DNA from: Halalkalicoccus sp. NIPERK01
GTDB lineage: Archaea; Halobacteriota; Halobacteria; Halobacteriales; Halalkalicoccaceae
Reading direction: 5' to 3'
Assembly: GCF_030287405.1 (NCBI RefSeq)
Contig: NZ_JASVVV010000008.1
Coordinates: forward strand, 1-64,000
Length of the DNA stretch: 64,000 bases
Below are positions 51,375 through 59,421 of this stretch, in pieces (position 1 is the first letter of the stretch; each line of letters begins with the position of its first letter). The translations under genes and the position numbers were made by a program. The notes beneath the pieces were generated by a model. That model saw only the letters and a list, made by a program, of their open reading frames with translations, was not told where the DNA came from and did no database searches.

Positions 51375-52574
51375 TTAGTACGACCGCTCCATCCCGAGGA
51401 CGTTCTCCCCGAGGAAGTTGAGCGCGAGCTGCTGGGTGATCGGCACCAGCCGCGTGAGCCGCGCCTCGCGGAAGTACCGCTCGACGTCGTACTCGCGGGC
51501 GATCCCGAACCCGCCGTGGGTCTGGACCGCCGCGTCGGCCGCCTCGAACGCTGCCTCGCTGGCGAGGTACTTCGCGACGTTCGCGCGCGCGCCGAGGTCC
51601 GCGCCCGATTCGGAAGCGGCGGCGTCGGCACCGTTGTAGACGACCGCCTTCGCCGCCTGCACCCGCGCGTAGGCCGCCGCCAGCGGGTGCTGGATCGCCT
51701 GGTTCTTCCCGATCGACCGTCCGAACACCTCGCGCTGATTGGCGTAGGCGACGCCCGCGTCGAGCGCCGCCTCACCCAGTCCCACGCACTCGGCGGCGAT
51801 GACGAGCCGCTCCTCGTTGAGCCCGTCGAGCATCTGGTAGAACCCGCGGCCCTCCTCGCCGATGAGGCGGTCCTCGGGGACGCGAAGCCCCTCGAACCAG
51901 CACTCGTAGGAGTGAACGGCGTTGCTCGCGGTCTTCTCGATCGCCTCGATCTCGAGGTATCCGTTCGAAAGGGCCTCGTCGATATCGACGAGGAACATCG
52001 AGATCCCGCGGGTCCGTTTCTCGACCTCTTCTCTCGGTGTGGTCCGGGCCATCAACACGAGGTAATCGCTCGCGTCCACCCGCGAGGTCCAGATCTTCTG
52101 GCCGTCGATCACGTACTTCTCGCCCTCCTTTCGCGCGCGGGTCTCGATAGCCGTCGAGTCCGATCCCGCGTTCGGCTCGGTGAGGCCGAACGCCTGGATC
52201 GAGATCTCGCCGTCCGCGACCTTCGGCAGGAGGTCGGCTTTCAGCTCCGCGCTGCCGTAGCCGACGAGCGAGACGGAGTTGTAGATCCCGCCGTGGATCG
52301 CCTGTGCGGCGCTGAAGCCGCCACCGCTCGCGGCGATCTCCTCCATCATCACAACCGTCTCGGGCGTGCCCATCCCCGCCCCGCCGTACTCCTCGGGGAT
52401 CAGCACGCCGAACCAGCCGTGATCCGCGAGCGCCTCGGCGAACTCGTGGGGATACTCGCCCTCGCTGTCCTTCTCGCGCCAGTACGCCGCGTCGAAGTCC
52501 GCACAGATCTCGCGGATCGAATCCCGAACGAGGCGCTGCTGATCCGAGAGATCTACCGTGTCGCGCTGGATCAT
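51375..52574 (-). CDS. Acyl-CoA dehydrogenase paralog lacking the canonical catalytic Glu
   Basis: A 399-residue flavoprotein of the acyl-CoA dehydrogenase fold: FGLTEPNAGSDSTAIETR, the beta-domain WTSRVDASDY, then NQREVFGRSIGKNQAI and VQTHGGFGIAREYD. At the place where the usual enzyme has YEGTSE, the chain reads RLVPITQQLA, so the catalytic Glu is replaced by Pro. The base might be elsewhere, as in isovaleryl-type enzymes, or the protein may act on an unusual substrate. Its stop lies 112 bp past the zinc microprotein gene, in convergent orientation. Confidence 0.9.
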   Translation of the reverse strand: MIQRDTVDLSDQQRLVRDSIREICADFDAAYWREKDSEGEYPHEFAEALADHGWFGVLIPEEYGGAGMGTPETVVMMEEIAASGGGFSAAQAIHGGIYNSVSLVGYGSAELKADLLPKVADGEISIQAFGLTEPNAGSDSTAIETRARKEGEKYVIDGQKIWTSRVDASDYLVLMARTTPREEVEKRTRGISMFLVDIDEALSNGYLEIEAIEKTASNAVHSYECWFEGLRVPEDRLIGEEGRGFYQMLDGLNEERLVIAAECVGLGEAALDAGVAYANQREVFGRSIGKNQAIQHPLAAAYARVQAAKAVVYNGADAAASESGADLGARANVAKYLASEAAFEAADAAVQTHGGFGIAREYDVERYFREARLTRLVPITQQLALNFLGENVLGMERSY

Positions 52575-52651
52575 AGCCCGAATAGCCCCTACATAACTAT
52601 ACGCCTACGGGATGGCATCGATCGTGCCGATTGTACCACTCAGTGGAGTGC

Positions 52652-53974
52652 TCAGAGCACCTCGGAGACGTCGAGCAACGAGGAGAGCGAGCGCGCACTG
52701 GCGAACCCGCCGAGGTCCTCGTAGAGCCGTTCGGCCCGCTCGCGGTCGAGCGTCCGGGTCGCACAGTCGAGGAACTTCGCCCGGCGGCGATCCGCCGAGA
52801 GCGGATTCCCGTGAGTGCCCGGCGGGTTCTCCTGTCGGCGCTCGACCGTCTCCCCCGTGGTCTCGATCCGGACGGTGGACGTGTGTGTATCGTAGCCCAG
52901 GTCGGAATCCGCCCGAAACGAGACGCGCTCGCGAAGGCGCCGAACGACCGGATCCGACAGCGCGGGCTCCTCGAACGTCGCCAGATCCACCCGGTCGCGC
53001 GCGAGCGCGCTGGCGACGGCGTACTCCATCGAGAACTTCGCCTCGAGTCCCGTCCCCGGATCCGAGTGGGCGAGCGCGTCGGCCGCTCCCTGTGAGGCCT
53101 CGACGGTGATCGCCTCGACGTCCGCAGGGCCGATCCCGTGGTCGCTCGCGAGCGACTGCGTCGCGGCGATGGCGGTGTGGGTGAAGTAGCAACACGGGTA
53201 GGCCTTTGTGTGGATCCCCCGCTCGTCGATGGACCGCCTCTCGGGCGGTTCGACCGCGCGTGGCTGGCCGTAGAGGTCGAGAAAGCCGCCCTCGCCGCCG
53301 ATCGCCTCGGCGTCGGCGGTGGCGCCGTCGCGCGCGACCAGTGCGGCCGTGAACCCCGAACGGGCCGCGAAGCCCGCGTGCAGCGGCTTGGTCATCGAGC
53401 CGAAGTTGCGTTTCAGCCCCGCGGGCGTCGAGGCGGCGATACAGAGTGCGTTTCGCGCCTCCCCGGGCGTGAGATCGAGCAGGTACGCCGCGGCCGCGGC
53501 GGCTCCGAACGTCCCGAAGGTCGCCGTCGCGTGCCAGCCCGCCTCGTAATGCTCGGGACTGATCGGCGCGGCGACGGCGCTCATGACCTCGAACCCCGCG
53601 ACGTAGGCGGCGATCGCGTCCCGACCGCTCGCGTCCGTCTCGCCCGCGAGCGCGAGGATCGGCGGGACCAGCACCACGCTCGGGTGGCCGTCGATCGCCC
53701 ACGAGAGGTCGTCGTAATCGAGCGCGTGGCCCGCCGCCCCCAGCGCGAGGGCGTGTTCCGGGTCCCCTTTCCCACTCGCCACCAGTCCACCGTCGGGGAG
53801 CCACCGCGAAACGGATTCGCCAACTTCGGTCGAGAACCCCGCGAGCGTCACGCCGACGGTGTCGACGAACGCCCGCTCGACGGTGTCCGTCGTCGGTTCG
53901 TCGAGCGAGTCGGGGTCGAGGTCCGTGACGGTCGCCGCCAGGCGCGATTCGATGTCGTGGTCCGCGAGAGCCAT
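52652..53974 (-). CDS. MmgE/PrpD family protein
   Basis: A 440-residue protein of the 2-methylcitrate dehydratase (PrpD) superfamily. It shows the helical N-terminal fold, GFEVMSAVAAPISPEHYEAG, ARNALCIAASTPAGLKRNFG, MTKPLHAGFAARSG and IHTKAYPCCYFTHTAI, where the last segments line the active site. The clear methylcitrate pathway is not otherwise seen here, so the substrate could be another hydroxy acid. It is separated by 34 bp from the next minus-strand gene. Confidence 0.88.
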   Translation of the reverse strand: MALADHDIESRLAATVTDLDPDSLDEPTTDTVERAFVDTVGVTLAGFSTEVGESVSRWLPDGGLVASGKGDPEHALALGAAGHALDYDDLSWAIDGHPSVVLVPPILALAGETDASGRDAIAAYVAGFEVMSAVAAPISPEHYEAGWHATATFGTFGAAAAAAYLLDLTPGEARNALCIAASTPAGLKRNFGSMTKPLHAGFAARSGFTAALVARDGATADAEAIGGEGGFLDLYGQPRAVEPPERRSIDERGIHTKAYPCCYFTHTAIAATQSLASDHGIGPADVEAITVEASQGAADALAHSDPGTGLEAKFSMEYAVASALARDRVDLATFEEPALSDPVVRRLRERVSFRADSDLGYDTHTSTVRIETTGETVERRQENPPGTHGNPLSADRRRAKFLDCATRTLDRERAERLYEDLGGFASARSLSSLLDVSEVL

Positions 53975-54008
53975 ACCCGTCCATCGACCGGTCGGCGTAT
54001 AAACGGTA

Positions 54009-54806
54009 TTACTGGAACCGTTTCGTCGTCTCGACGAGCGGGTGGCGCGCGTAGTCGACGACCGCGATGTCGCCGATGGAGGCGAGTCCCTCCTCGCGGG
54101 CGGTCCGTTCCATTCCGAGTTCGAGGTCGTCGTCGATGACGATCACGTAGGCGTCCATCTCCTCGACGTCGAGGCTGTCGGCGGCCATGACGCGGTGGTG
54201 GCCGTCCGCGAGGAGGAGACGGCCGTCGACGTCGATCACGACCAGCGGCTCCGCCAGCCCGTGTTCGAGTTCGTACCGGCGCCCCTCGAGTTCGTCGGCG
54301 TACACCTTTCCCTGCGTGGGGACGAGGTTCGAGAGCGAGACGGTGCGCCGTTCCTCCGCGACGGTGATGTCGTGGATGCTCTCGAGGGTGCGGATCAGTT
54401 TCCCGACCTTCTCGGGGGTGGCGCGCTCGATTTGGCTGCGGATCACGTCGGCGTTCGAGATGATTCCCACGAGGTTGCCCGCGTCGTCGACGACCGGGAG
54501 CTTCTGGATCCCCGAGCGCAGGATGACGCGGGCGGCGTCCGTCACCTTCATCTGGGGGTGGGCGACGACCAGGTCCGTGCTCATCACCTTGAAGATGGGT
54601 TCTTCCTCGTCGGCCAACAGCAGGTCGCGCGCGCTGACGAACCCCTCGACGCGCCGCCCGTCACAGACGGGAAAGCCGCTGTGTTCGTGGCTCTCGGCGA
54701 TCCGCGCGGCCACGTCGCCGACGGTCGCGTCCGGCGAGACCGTCACGACGTCGCGGGTCATGTACTCGTTGACGCGTGGCTTGCCGTCGGTGACCCCTGC
54801 GTTCAT
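54009..54806 (-). CDS. CBS-domain pair fused to a ParB/Srx-like domain
   Basis: A 265-residue protein. Residues about 10-130 hold two CBS domains (YMTRDVVTVSPDATVGD and STDLVVAHPQMKVTDAARVI), which bind adenosyl ligands such as ATP or AMP. Residues about 160-245 read as a ParB/sulfiredoxin-like domain with LLLADGHHRVMAADSL. The combination suggests an adenylate-sensing nucleotide-dependent protein. It lies 36 bp downstream of the DHH phosphoesterase gene, so it could share the same operon and signal. Confidence 0.85.
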   Translation of the reverse strand: MNAGVTDGKPRVNEYMTRDVVTVSPDATVGDVAARIAESHEHSGFPVCDGRRVEGFVSARDLLLADEEEPIFKVMSTDLVVAHPQMKVTDAARVILRSGIQKLPVVDDAGNLVGIISNADVIRSQIERATPEKVGKLIRTLESIHDITVAEERRTVSLSNLVPTQGKVYADELEGRRYELEHGLAEPLVVIDVDGRLLLADGHHRVMAADSLDVEEMDAYVIVIDDDLELGMERTAREEGLASIGDIAVVDYARHPLVETTKRFQ

Positions 54807-54842
54807 AGCCCTCAGACGGTTGCGCCTCGCAAAAAGCTCACG

Positions 54843-56327
54843 CTACCGCCGACGCAGCGCCGAGCGCCACTGGTCCGGTTCGTCCGCGAGGCGGACGGTC
54901 TCGGGATCGCGCACCGAGAGCGTCTCGAAGAAGCGCCCGTCGATCACCTCGCGGACGATCTCGGTCAGCAGTTCGTCGTCGTTTTCGGTCTCCTCGCCGA
55001 GGAAGCCAAGCGGGATCTGTGCGCCGGCCATCCCCGCGTGGCCGCCCGCGCTCCCGATCTGGTCGAACGCCTCGCGCAGCGTCTCGCCGATGTCGAGGTC
55101 CGACCCGCGCGCCCTCGCGGAGATGTAGACGGTCCCGTCGACGAAGCCGTAGACGAGCGTCGCGACGACCCCCTCCATGTTCAGGAGCCGATCGGCCGCC
55201 TGCGAGATGGCGTCGCGGTCCCGGAGGGTGCCGATGCAGCTCGTACAGACGCCCTCTTCCACCCGGCTGTTGCGGATCGCGCGCGCGAGCGTCTCGAACG
55301 TCTCCTGGCTGATCGTGGGCCGTTCGATCTGATCGAGGACGTCGGTATCGACGCGGGGCAACAGCGTCTCCGCTGCGTCGAAGTCGAGGCGGGAGACTCC
55401 CCGCGAGAAGTCCGCGGTGTCGGTGCGGATCCCGAACAGGAGGGCCGTCGCGAGCTCCTCGGACGGCTCGATCTCCAGCGCGTCGAAGTACTCGACGATC
55501 ATCGTGCACGTCGATCCCACCTCGCTTCTGACGTCGAGGTGGCGCGCCTCGACCGGCCCCGGCGAGGGGTGGTGGTCGATCACGACGTCGATCGGGGTCT
55601 CCTCGGGGAGCTGGTCGTTGACGCTGGGTAGGGAGTGGTCGACGAGCGCGATCGCGTCGAACGCCTCTGCGTCGGCGGGATCGTCGAGTTCGGCGAGGTC
55701 GTCCTCAAGGTCGAGGACGTTGACCAGCGCCCGGTTCTGCTGGTGAGAGATCTCCCCGAAGTAGTAGGCGCCGGCGTCGACGCCGACCGAGCGTGCGAGC
55801 CGCGCGAGGCCGATGCCGCTGGCGATCGCGTCCGGGTCGGGGTTGTCGTGGAGCATCACCCCGAGTTCCCCCTCGATTCCCACGAGCAGCGACCGCAGGT
55901 GGCGTGCGCGCTCGGCGGGCTGGCCGACGACGGCCTCGGCGGTGTGCTCGCGCAGGGCGGTGACCGGATCGAGGACCGTTCCGGCCAGCCTGTCGAGCGT
56001 TTCGCGCTCCTCCTCGGTGGGTTCGTGGCCGGCGTAGGCGACGATCGGGGTCGCCTCGAAGACCTCGCTCGCCGCACGCGCGATGTCGACGTTTCGCTCC
56101 GCCGAGTCCGTCCCGATGAAGACGCTCGCGACGGGCTCGTCGATCCCCGCGAGCACCGCCCTGTCGGCCGGATCCGCGGCCGTGATCGTCACGTCCCGCT
56201 GGGGGAACTCGCGCTGTTCGGGATCGAGCGTCACGACGTGGACCGGGTCGTCCTGCTCGCGGGCGAGTTCGACCAGCGCGTGACCGACGGTCCCGGCACC
56301 GCACCCGAGGAGCAGTCGAGAGGCCAT
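54843..56327 (-). CDS. RCK_N (TrkA-N)-DHH-DHHA1 phosphoesterase
   Basis: A 494-residue protein with three parts. Residues 1-115 are a TrkA-N Rossmann domain (LLLGCGAGTVGHALVELA). Residues about 145-310 are a DHH phosphoesterase domain with DNPDPDAIASGIGLARL, LVDHSLP and VIDHHPSPGP, the metal-binding motifs. Residues about 380-470 are DHHA1 with GSAGGHAGMAGAQIP. Such proteins can hydrolyse c-di-AMP or nanoRNA. A c-di-AMP role is a reasonable guess. The ATG at 56325-56327 is the start. Confidence 0.93.
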   Translation of the reverse strand: MASRLLLGCGAGTVGHALVELAREQDDPVHVVTLDPEQREFPQRDVTITAADPADRAVLAGIDEPVASVFIGTDSAERNVDIARAASEVFEATPIVAYAGHEPTEEERETLDRLAGTVLDPVTALREHTAEAVVGQPAERARHLRSLLVGIEGELGVMLHDNPDPDAIASGIGLARLARSVGVDAGAYYFGEISHQQNRALVNVLDLEDDLAELDDPADAEAFDAIALVDHSLPSVNDQLPEETPIDVVIDHHPSPGPVEARHLDVRSEVGSTCTMIVEYFDALEIEPSEELATALLFGIRTDTADFSRGVSRLDFDAAETLLPRVDTDVLDQIERPTISQETFETLARAIRNSRVEEGVCTSCIGTLRDRDAISQAADRLLNMEGVVATLVYGFVDGTVYISARARGSDLDIGETLREAFDQIGSAGGHAGMAGAQIPLGFLGEETENDDELLTEIVREVIDGRFFETLSVRDPETVRLADEPDQWRSALRRR

Positions 56328-56404
56328 ACGGTAGGCCGTAGCCCACCGACGCGCTAAAACCTACCGTCTCAGTGAGGCGAAAAACCGCACGCCGTCTCCC
56401 GGGT

Positions 56405-57889
56405 TCAGGCGAGCAGCGCGCCCGCGGCGGCCTGCGCGAGGTCGACGACCGGGAACGCCGGCAGCAGCGCGATCGTCATGATCGCGGCGGCGACGATCGC
56501 CGCGTACAGCCCGACGGGCTGGCGCGAGACGTCGAACTCCCGAACGGGATCCTCGATCCAGATCGCCTTCACCAGCCGCGAGTAGTAGAACAGCGACAGC
56601 GCGCTGGTGAGCGCGCCGATCGCGGCGAGCCACCAGAAGCCCGCGCCGATCGCCGACGTGAACAGGACGTACTTCGAGAGGAAGCCGCCGCCGATCGGCA
56701 GGCCCGCGAGGCTGAACAGGAACACCGTCACCGCCGCGCAGGCGACCGGGGACTGGCGCCACATGCCGTTGTAGTCCTCGAAGGTGCGCCCGACGCCGCG
56801 GTACTCCGCGAGCGCGACGAAGAGGAACGCGCCGGTGTTCATGAAGCCATACACGAGGAGATGCATCATCGCCGCGCCCATCACGAGGGCGTCCTGCCCG
56901 CCGCCGAGCGCCGCCAGCCCGATCAGCACGTAGCCCGCGTGGCCCACCGACGAATAGGCGAGCATCCGCTTGACGTTCTCCTGCATCGCGGCGGCGAAGT
57001 TGCCCACGAGCATCGTCACGACCGCGAGCACCTGGAAGATCAGCACCCAGTCGATCCCCAACCCGACGGCGACGTCGAGCGGGAACGCCTCGACGAACAC
57101 GCGGAAGGCGATCACGAAGCCGGCGGCCTTCGACGCCGAGGAGATGAAGGCGCTGACGGGTGCGGGCGCGCCCTCGTAGGCCTCGGGCGCCCAGAAGTGG
57201 AACGGCACCGAGGCGGTCTTGTATGCGAAGCCGCCGACCAGCATCAGCGTGCCGACGCCGAGAACCCCGACGTTGTCGGTCTCGGCGATCCCCGCGGCGA
57301 CGGCCCCGAGCTGGAGCGATCCCGTCGCGGCGTAGACGAGGCTGATCCCGTAGACGAAGATCGCGCTCGACAGCGCCCCGATCAGGAAGTACTTCAGCCC
57401 CGCCTCGACGCTGCCGCGGTTGTGCTTGAGGAACGCGACCAGCGCGTACGACGAGAGGCTCGCGAGTTCGAGGCTGATGAAGACGGTCACGAGGCTGTTG
57501 GCGTTGGCCATCAGCGCCATCCCCGTCGTCGCCAGCACGACCAGCGTGTAGAACTCGCCCTTGTGGGGCTGGTCGTGGAGGTAGTCGTAGCTCCCGAGGA
57601 TGACGAGCGCGGCCACGCTCGTGACGACGAACGTGAAGAAGAGGCTCATCCCGTCGACGACCACCTGGTCGGCGAGCAGGCTCAGCCCCTCGGGCTGGCC
57701 GACGCCCGCGAAGAAGTACCAGACGGCCACGCCGAGCGCGCCGAGAACGCCCACCAGCGAGAGGCCCGCGAGCAACCCGTTGTTCGTCCGGCCCGGCTTG
57801 ATGCTGTCGACGAGGAACAGCGCGAACGCCGTCGTCGCGAGGACGACGACGGGCGCGAGCGCGATCCACGTGGAGGCCTGTGTCACCAT
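56405..57889 (-). CDS. nuoN: NADH-quinone oxidoreductase-like subunit N
   Basis: A 494-residue antiporter-like membrane subunit of complex I, about 14 helices. It has ASLSSYALVAFLKHNRGSVE with the key helix-5 Glu region, LKYFLIGALSSAIFVYGISL, VPFHFWAPEAYEGAPAPVSA, and MLAYSSVGHAGYVLIGLAAL. It is the last gene of the operon and its ATG overlaps the nuoM stop by one base. It pumps protons with NuoL and NuoM. Confidence 0.94.
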   Translation of the reverse strand: MVTQASTWIALAPVVVLATTAFALFLVDSIKPGRTNNGLLAGLSLVGVLGALGVAVWYFFAGVGQPEGLSLLADQVVVDGMSLFFTFVVTSVAALVILGSYDYLHDQPHKGEFYTLVVLATTGMALMANANSLVTVFISLELASLSSYALVAFLKHNRGSVEAGLKYFLIGALSSAIFVYGISLVYAATGSLQLGAVAAGIAETDNVGVLGVGTLMLVGGFAYKTASVPFHFWAPEAYEGAPAPVSAFISSASKAAGFVIAFRVFVEAFPLDVAVGLGIDWVLIFQVLAVVTMLVGNFAAAMQENVKRMLAYSSVGHAGYVLIGLAALGGGQDALVMGAAMMHLLVYGFMNTGAFLFVALAEYRGVGRTFEDYNGMWRQSPVACAAVTVFLFSLAGLPIGGGFLSKYVLFTSAIGAGFWWLAAIGALTSALSLFYYSRLVKAIWIEDPVREFDVSRQPVGLYAAIVAAAIMTIALLPAFPVVDLAQAAAGALLA

Positions 57890-59421
57890 CAGGCACCACC
57901 TCCCAGTTCGACGAGCGGATCAACCGCGTCCTGGATCATGGTGAAGAAGATGTCGGGATCGACCCCCAGCAGGATTATGAGGCCGATCAGCACGAACAGC
58001 GGCACGACGTCGTGCAGCGGCGCGCGCGCGACGTCGTACTCCGTCGCCAGTCGGTACTCCCCGAACAGCGTGCGCTGCATCGCGAACAGCAGGTAGCCCG
58101 CGACGATCACGATGCCGAACATGGCGATCGCCGTGAACAGCGGCGCGCCCGGCAGGGCCGTCGACTGGAACGCACCGAGGAAGATCAGGAACTCGCCGGC
58201 GAAGCCGGCCATCAGCGGCAGTCCCATGTAGCCGAAGGCCGCCGCGACGAAGATCCCGGCGGTGATCGGCATCCTATCGGCGATCCCCGAGATGTCCCCG
58301 ACCATCCGCGTGTGGGTGGCGTTGTAGATCACGCCGACGACCATGAACATCAGCCCCGAGATCAGCCCGTGGGCGACCATCTGGAAGGTCGCGCCGCCGA
58401 TCCCGTAGACCGTGAAGGCCACCAGTCCGAGGATGACGTAGCCCATCGAGGAGATCGAGGAGTAGGCGACGATGCGTTTGAGGTCCTGCTGGGCCAGCGC
58501 GAGCAGCGCGCCGTAGATGACGCTGAAGACGCCCAGTACCGCGATCGGGACCGCGAGCGAGACCGCCACGTCGTAGAGCATCGTGAAGTTGAATCGAAGC
58601 AGGGCGTAGGTCCCCATCTTCAGGAGGACGCCCGCAAGCAGCACCGACACCGGGGTCGGCGCCTCGACGTGGGCGTCGGGCAGCCAGGTGTGGACCGGGA
58701 AGATCGGCACCTTGACCGCGAAGCCGAAGAAGATCGCGATAAAGGAGACCAGCGACAGCGTCCCGGCGCCGATCCCCGCGAAGCCGGTGAGTTCGCCGGC
58801 GTGAAGCGCCTGCGTGATCTCGGGCATGCTGAAACTCGTCACCGAGTCGCCGAGGCCGAACACCAGCGCGATGAAGCCGATGAACATCACCAGCGAGGCG
58901 ACGTTCGTGTAGACGAAGAACTTGATCGCGGCGTACTTCCTTCTGGGTCCGCCCCAGACCCCGATCAGCAGGTACATCGGGATCAGGACGGCCTCCCAGA
59001 AGACGAACCAGACGAAGAAGTCGAGCGCGGTGAACACGCCGATCAGGCTGGCCTCCATGAAGAGGATCAGCCCGTAGAACTGCGAGATCCGCTCGGTGAT
59101 CGGCGTCCACGCGCTCATGATCGCGAGCGGGACGAGGACGGTGGTGAGCACCAGAAGCGGGAAGCTCACGCCGTCGAGGCCGACGTACCAGTTGACCGCG
59201 TAGGGGTCGAGGGCGATCCACTGGGCCCGTGATTCGAACGCGATGGTGCTGCCTTCGAGCAGGGCGTTCCCGGTCGCGTCGAAGCGCGTCCACAGGTAGA
59301 GACTGCCCACGAACGGGAGCAGGCTCAGTACGAGCGCGACCTGCGGTGCGTACGCCTCCGGGGTGAGGAAGACGACGAGCGCCGAGACGAACGTGACTGC
59401 GATGAGTATCTCGATCAACAT
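57889..59421 (-). CDS. nuoM: NADH-quinone oxidoreductase-like subunit M
   Basis: A 510-residue antiporter-like subunit with about 14 helices. Features are FWEAVLIPMYLLIGVWGGPR with the conserved Glu, KFFVYTNVASLVMFIGFIAL, VHTWLPDAHVEAPTPVSVLL and ILKMGTYALLRFNF-like sequence, and IVAYSSISSMGYVILGL. Its start is directly against the end of nuoL. It is part of the membrane proton-pumping arm. Confidence 0.95.
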   Translation of the reverse strand: MLIEILIAVTFVSALVVFLTPEAYAPQVALVLSLLPFVGSLYLWTRFDATGNALLEGSTIAFESRAQWIALDPYAVNWYVGLDGVSFPLLVLTTVLVPLAIMSAWTPITERISQFYGLILFMEASLIGVFTALDFFVWFVFWEAVLIPMYLLIGVWGGPRRKYAAIKFFVYTNVASLVMFIGFIALVFGLGDSVTSFSMPEITQALHAGELTGFAGIGAGTLSLVSFIAIFFGFAVKVPIFPVHTWLPDAHVEAPTPVSVLLAGVLLKMGTYALLRFNFTMLYDVAVSLAVPIAVLGVFSVIYGALLALAQQDLKRIVAYSSISSMGYVILGLVAFTVYGIGGATFQMVAHGLISGLMFMVVGVIYNATHTRMVGDISGIADRMPITAGIFVAAAFGYMGLPLMAGFAGEFLIFLGAFQSTALPGAPLFTAIAMFGIVIVAGYLLFAMQRTLFGEYRLATEYDVARAPLHDVVPLFVLIGLIILLGVDPDIFFTMIQDAVDPLVELGGGA

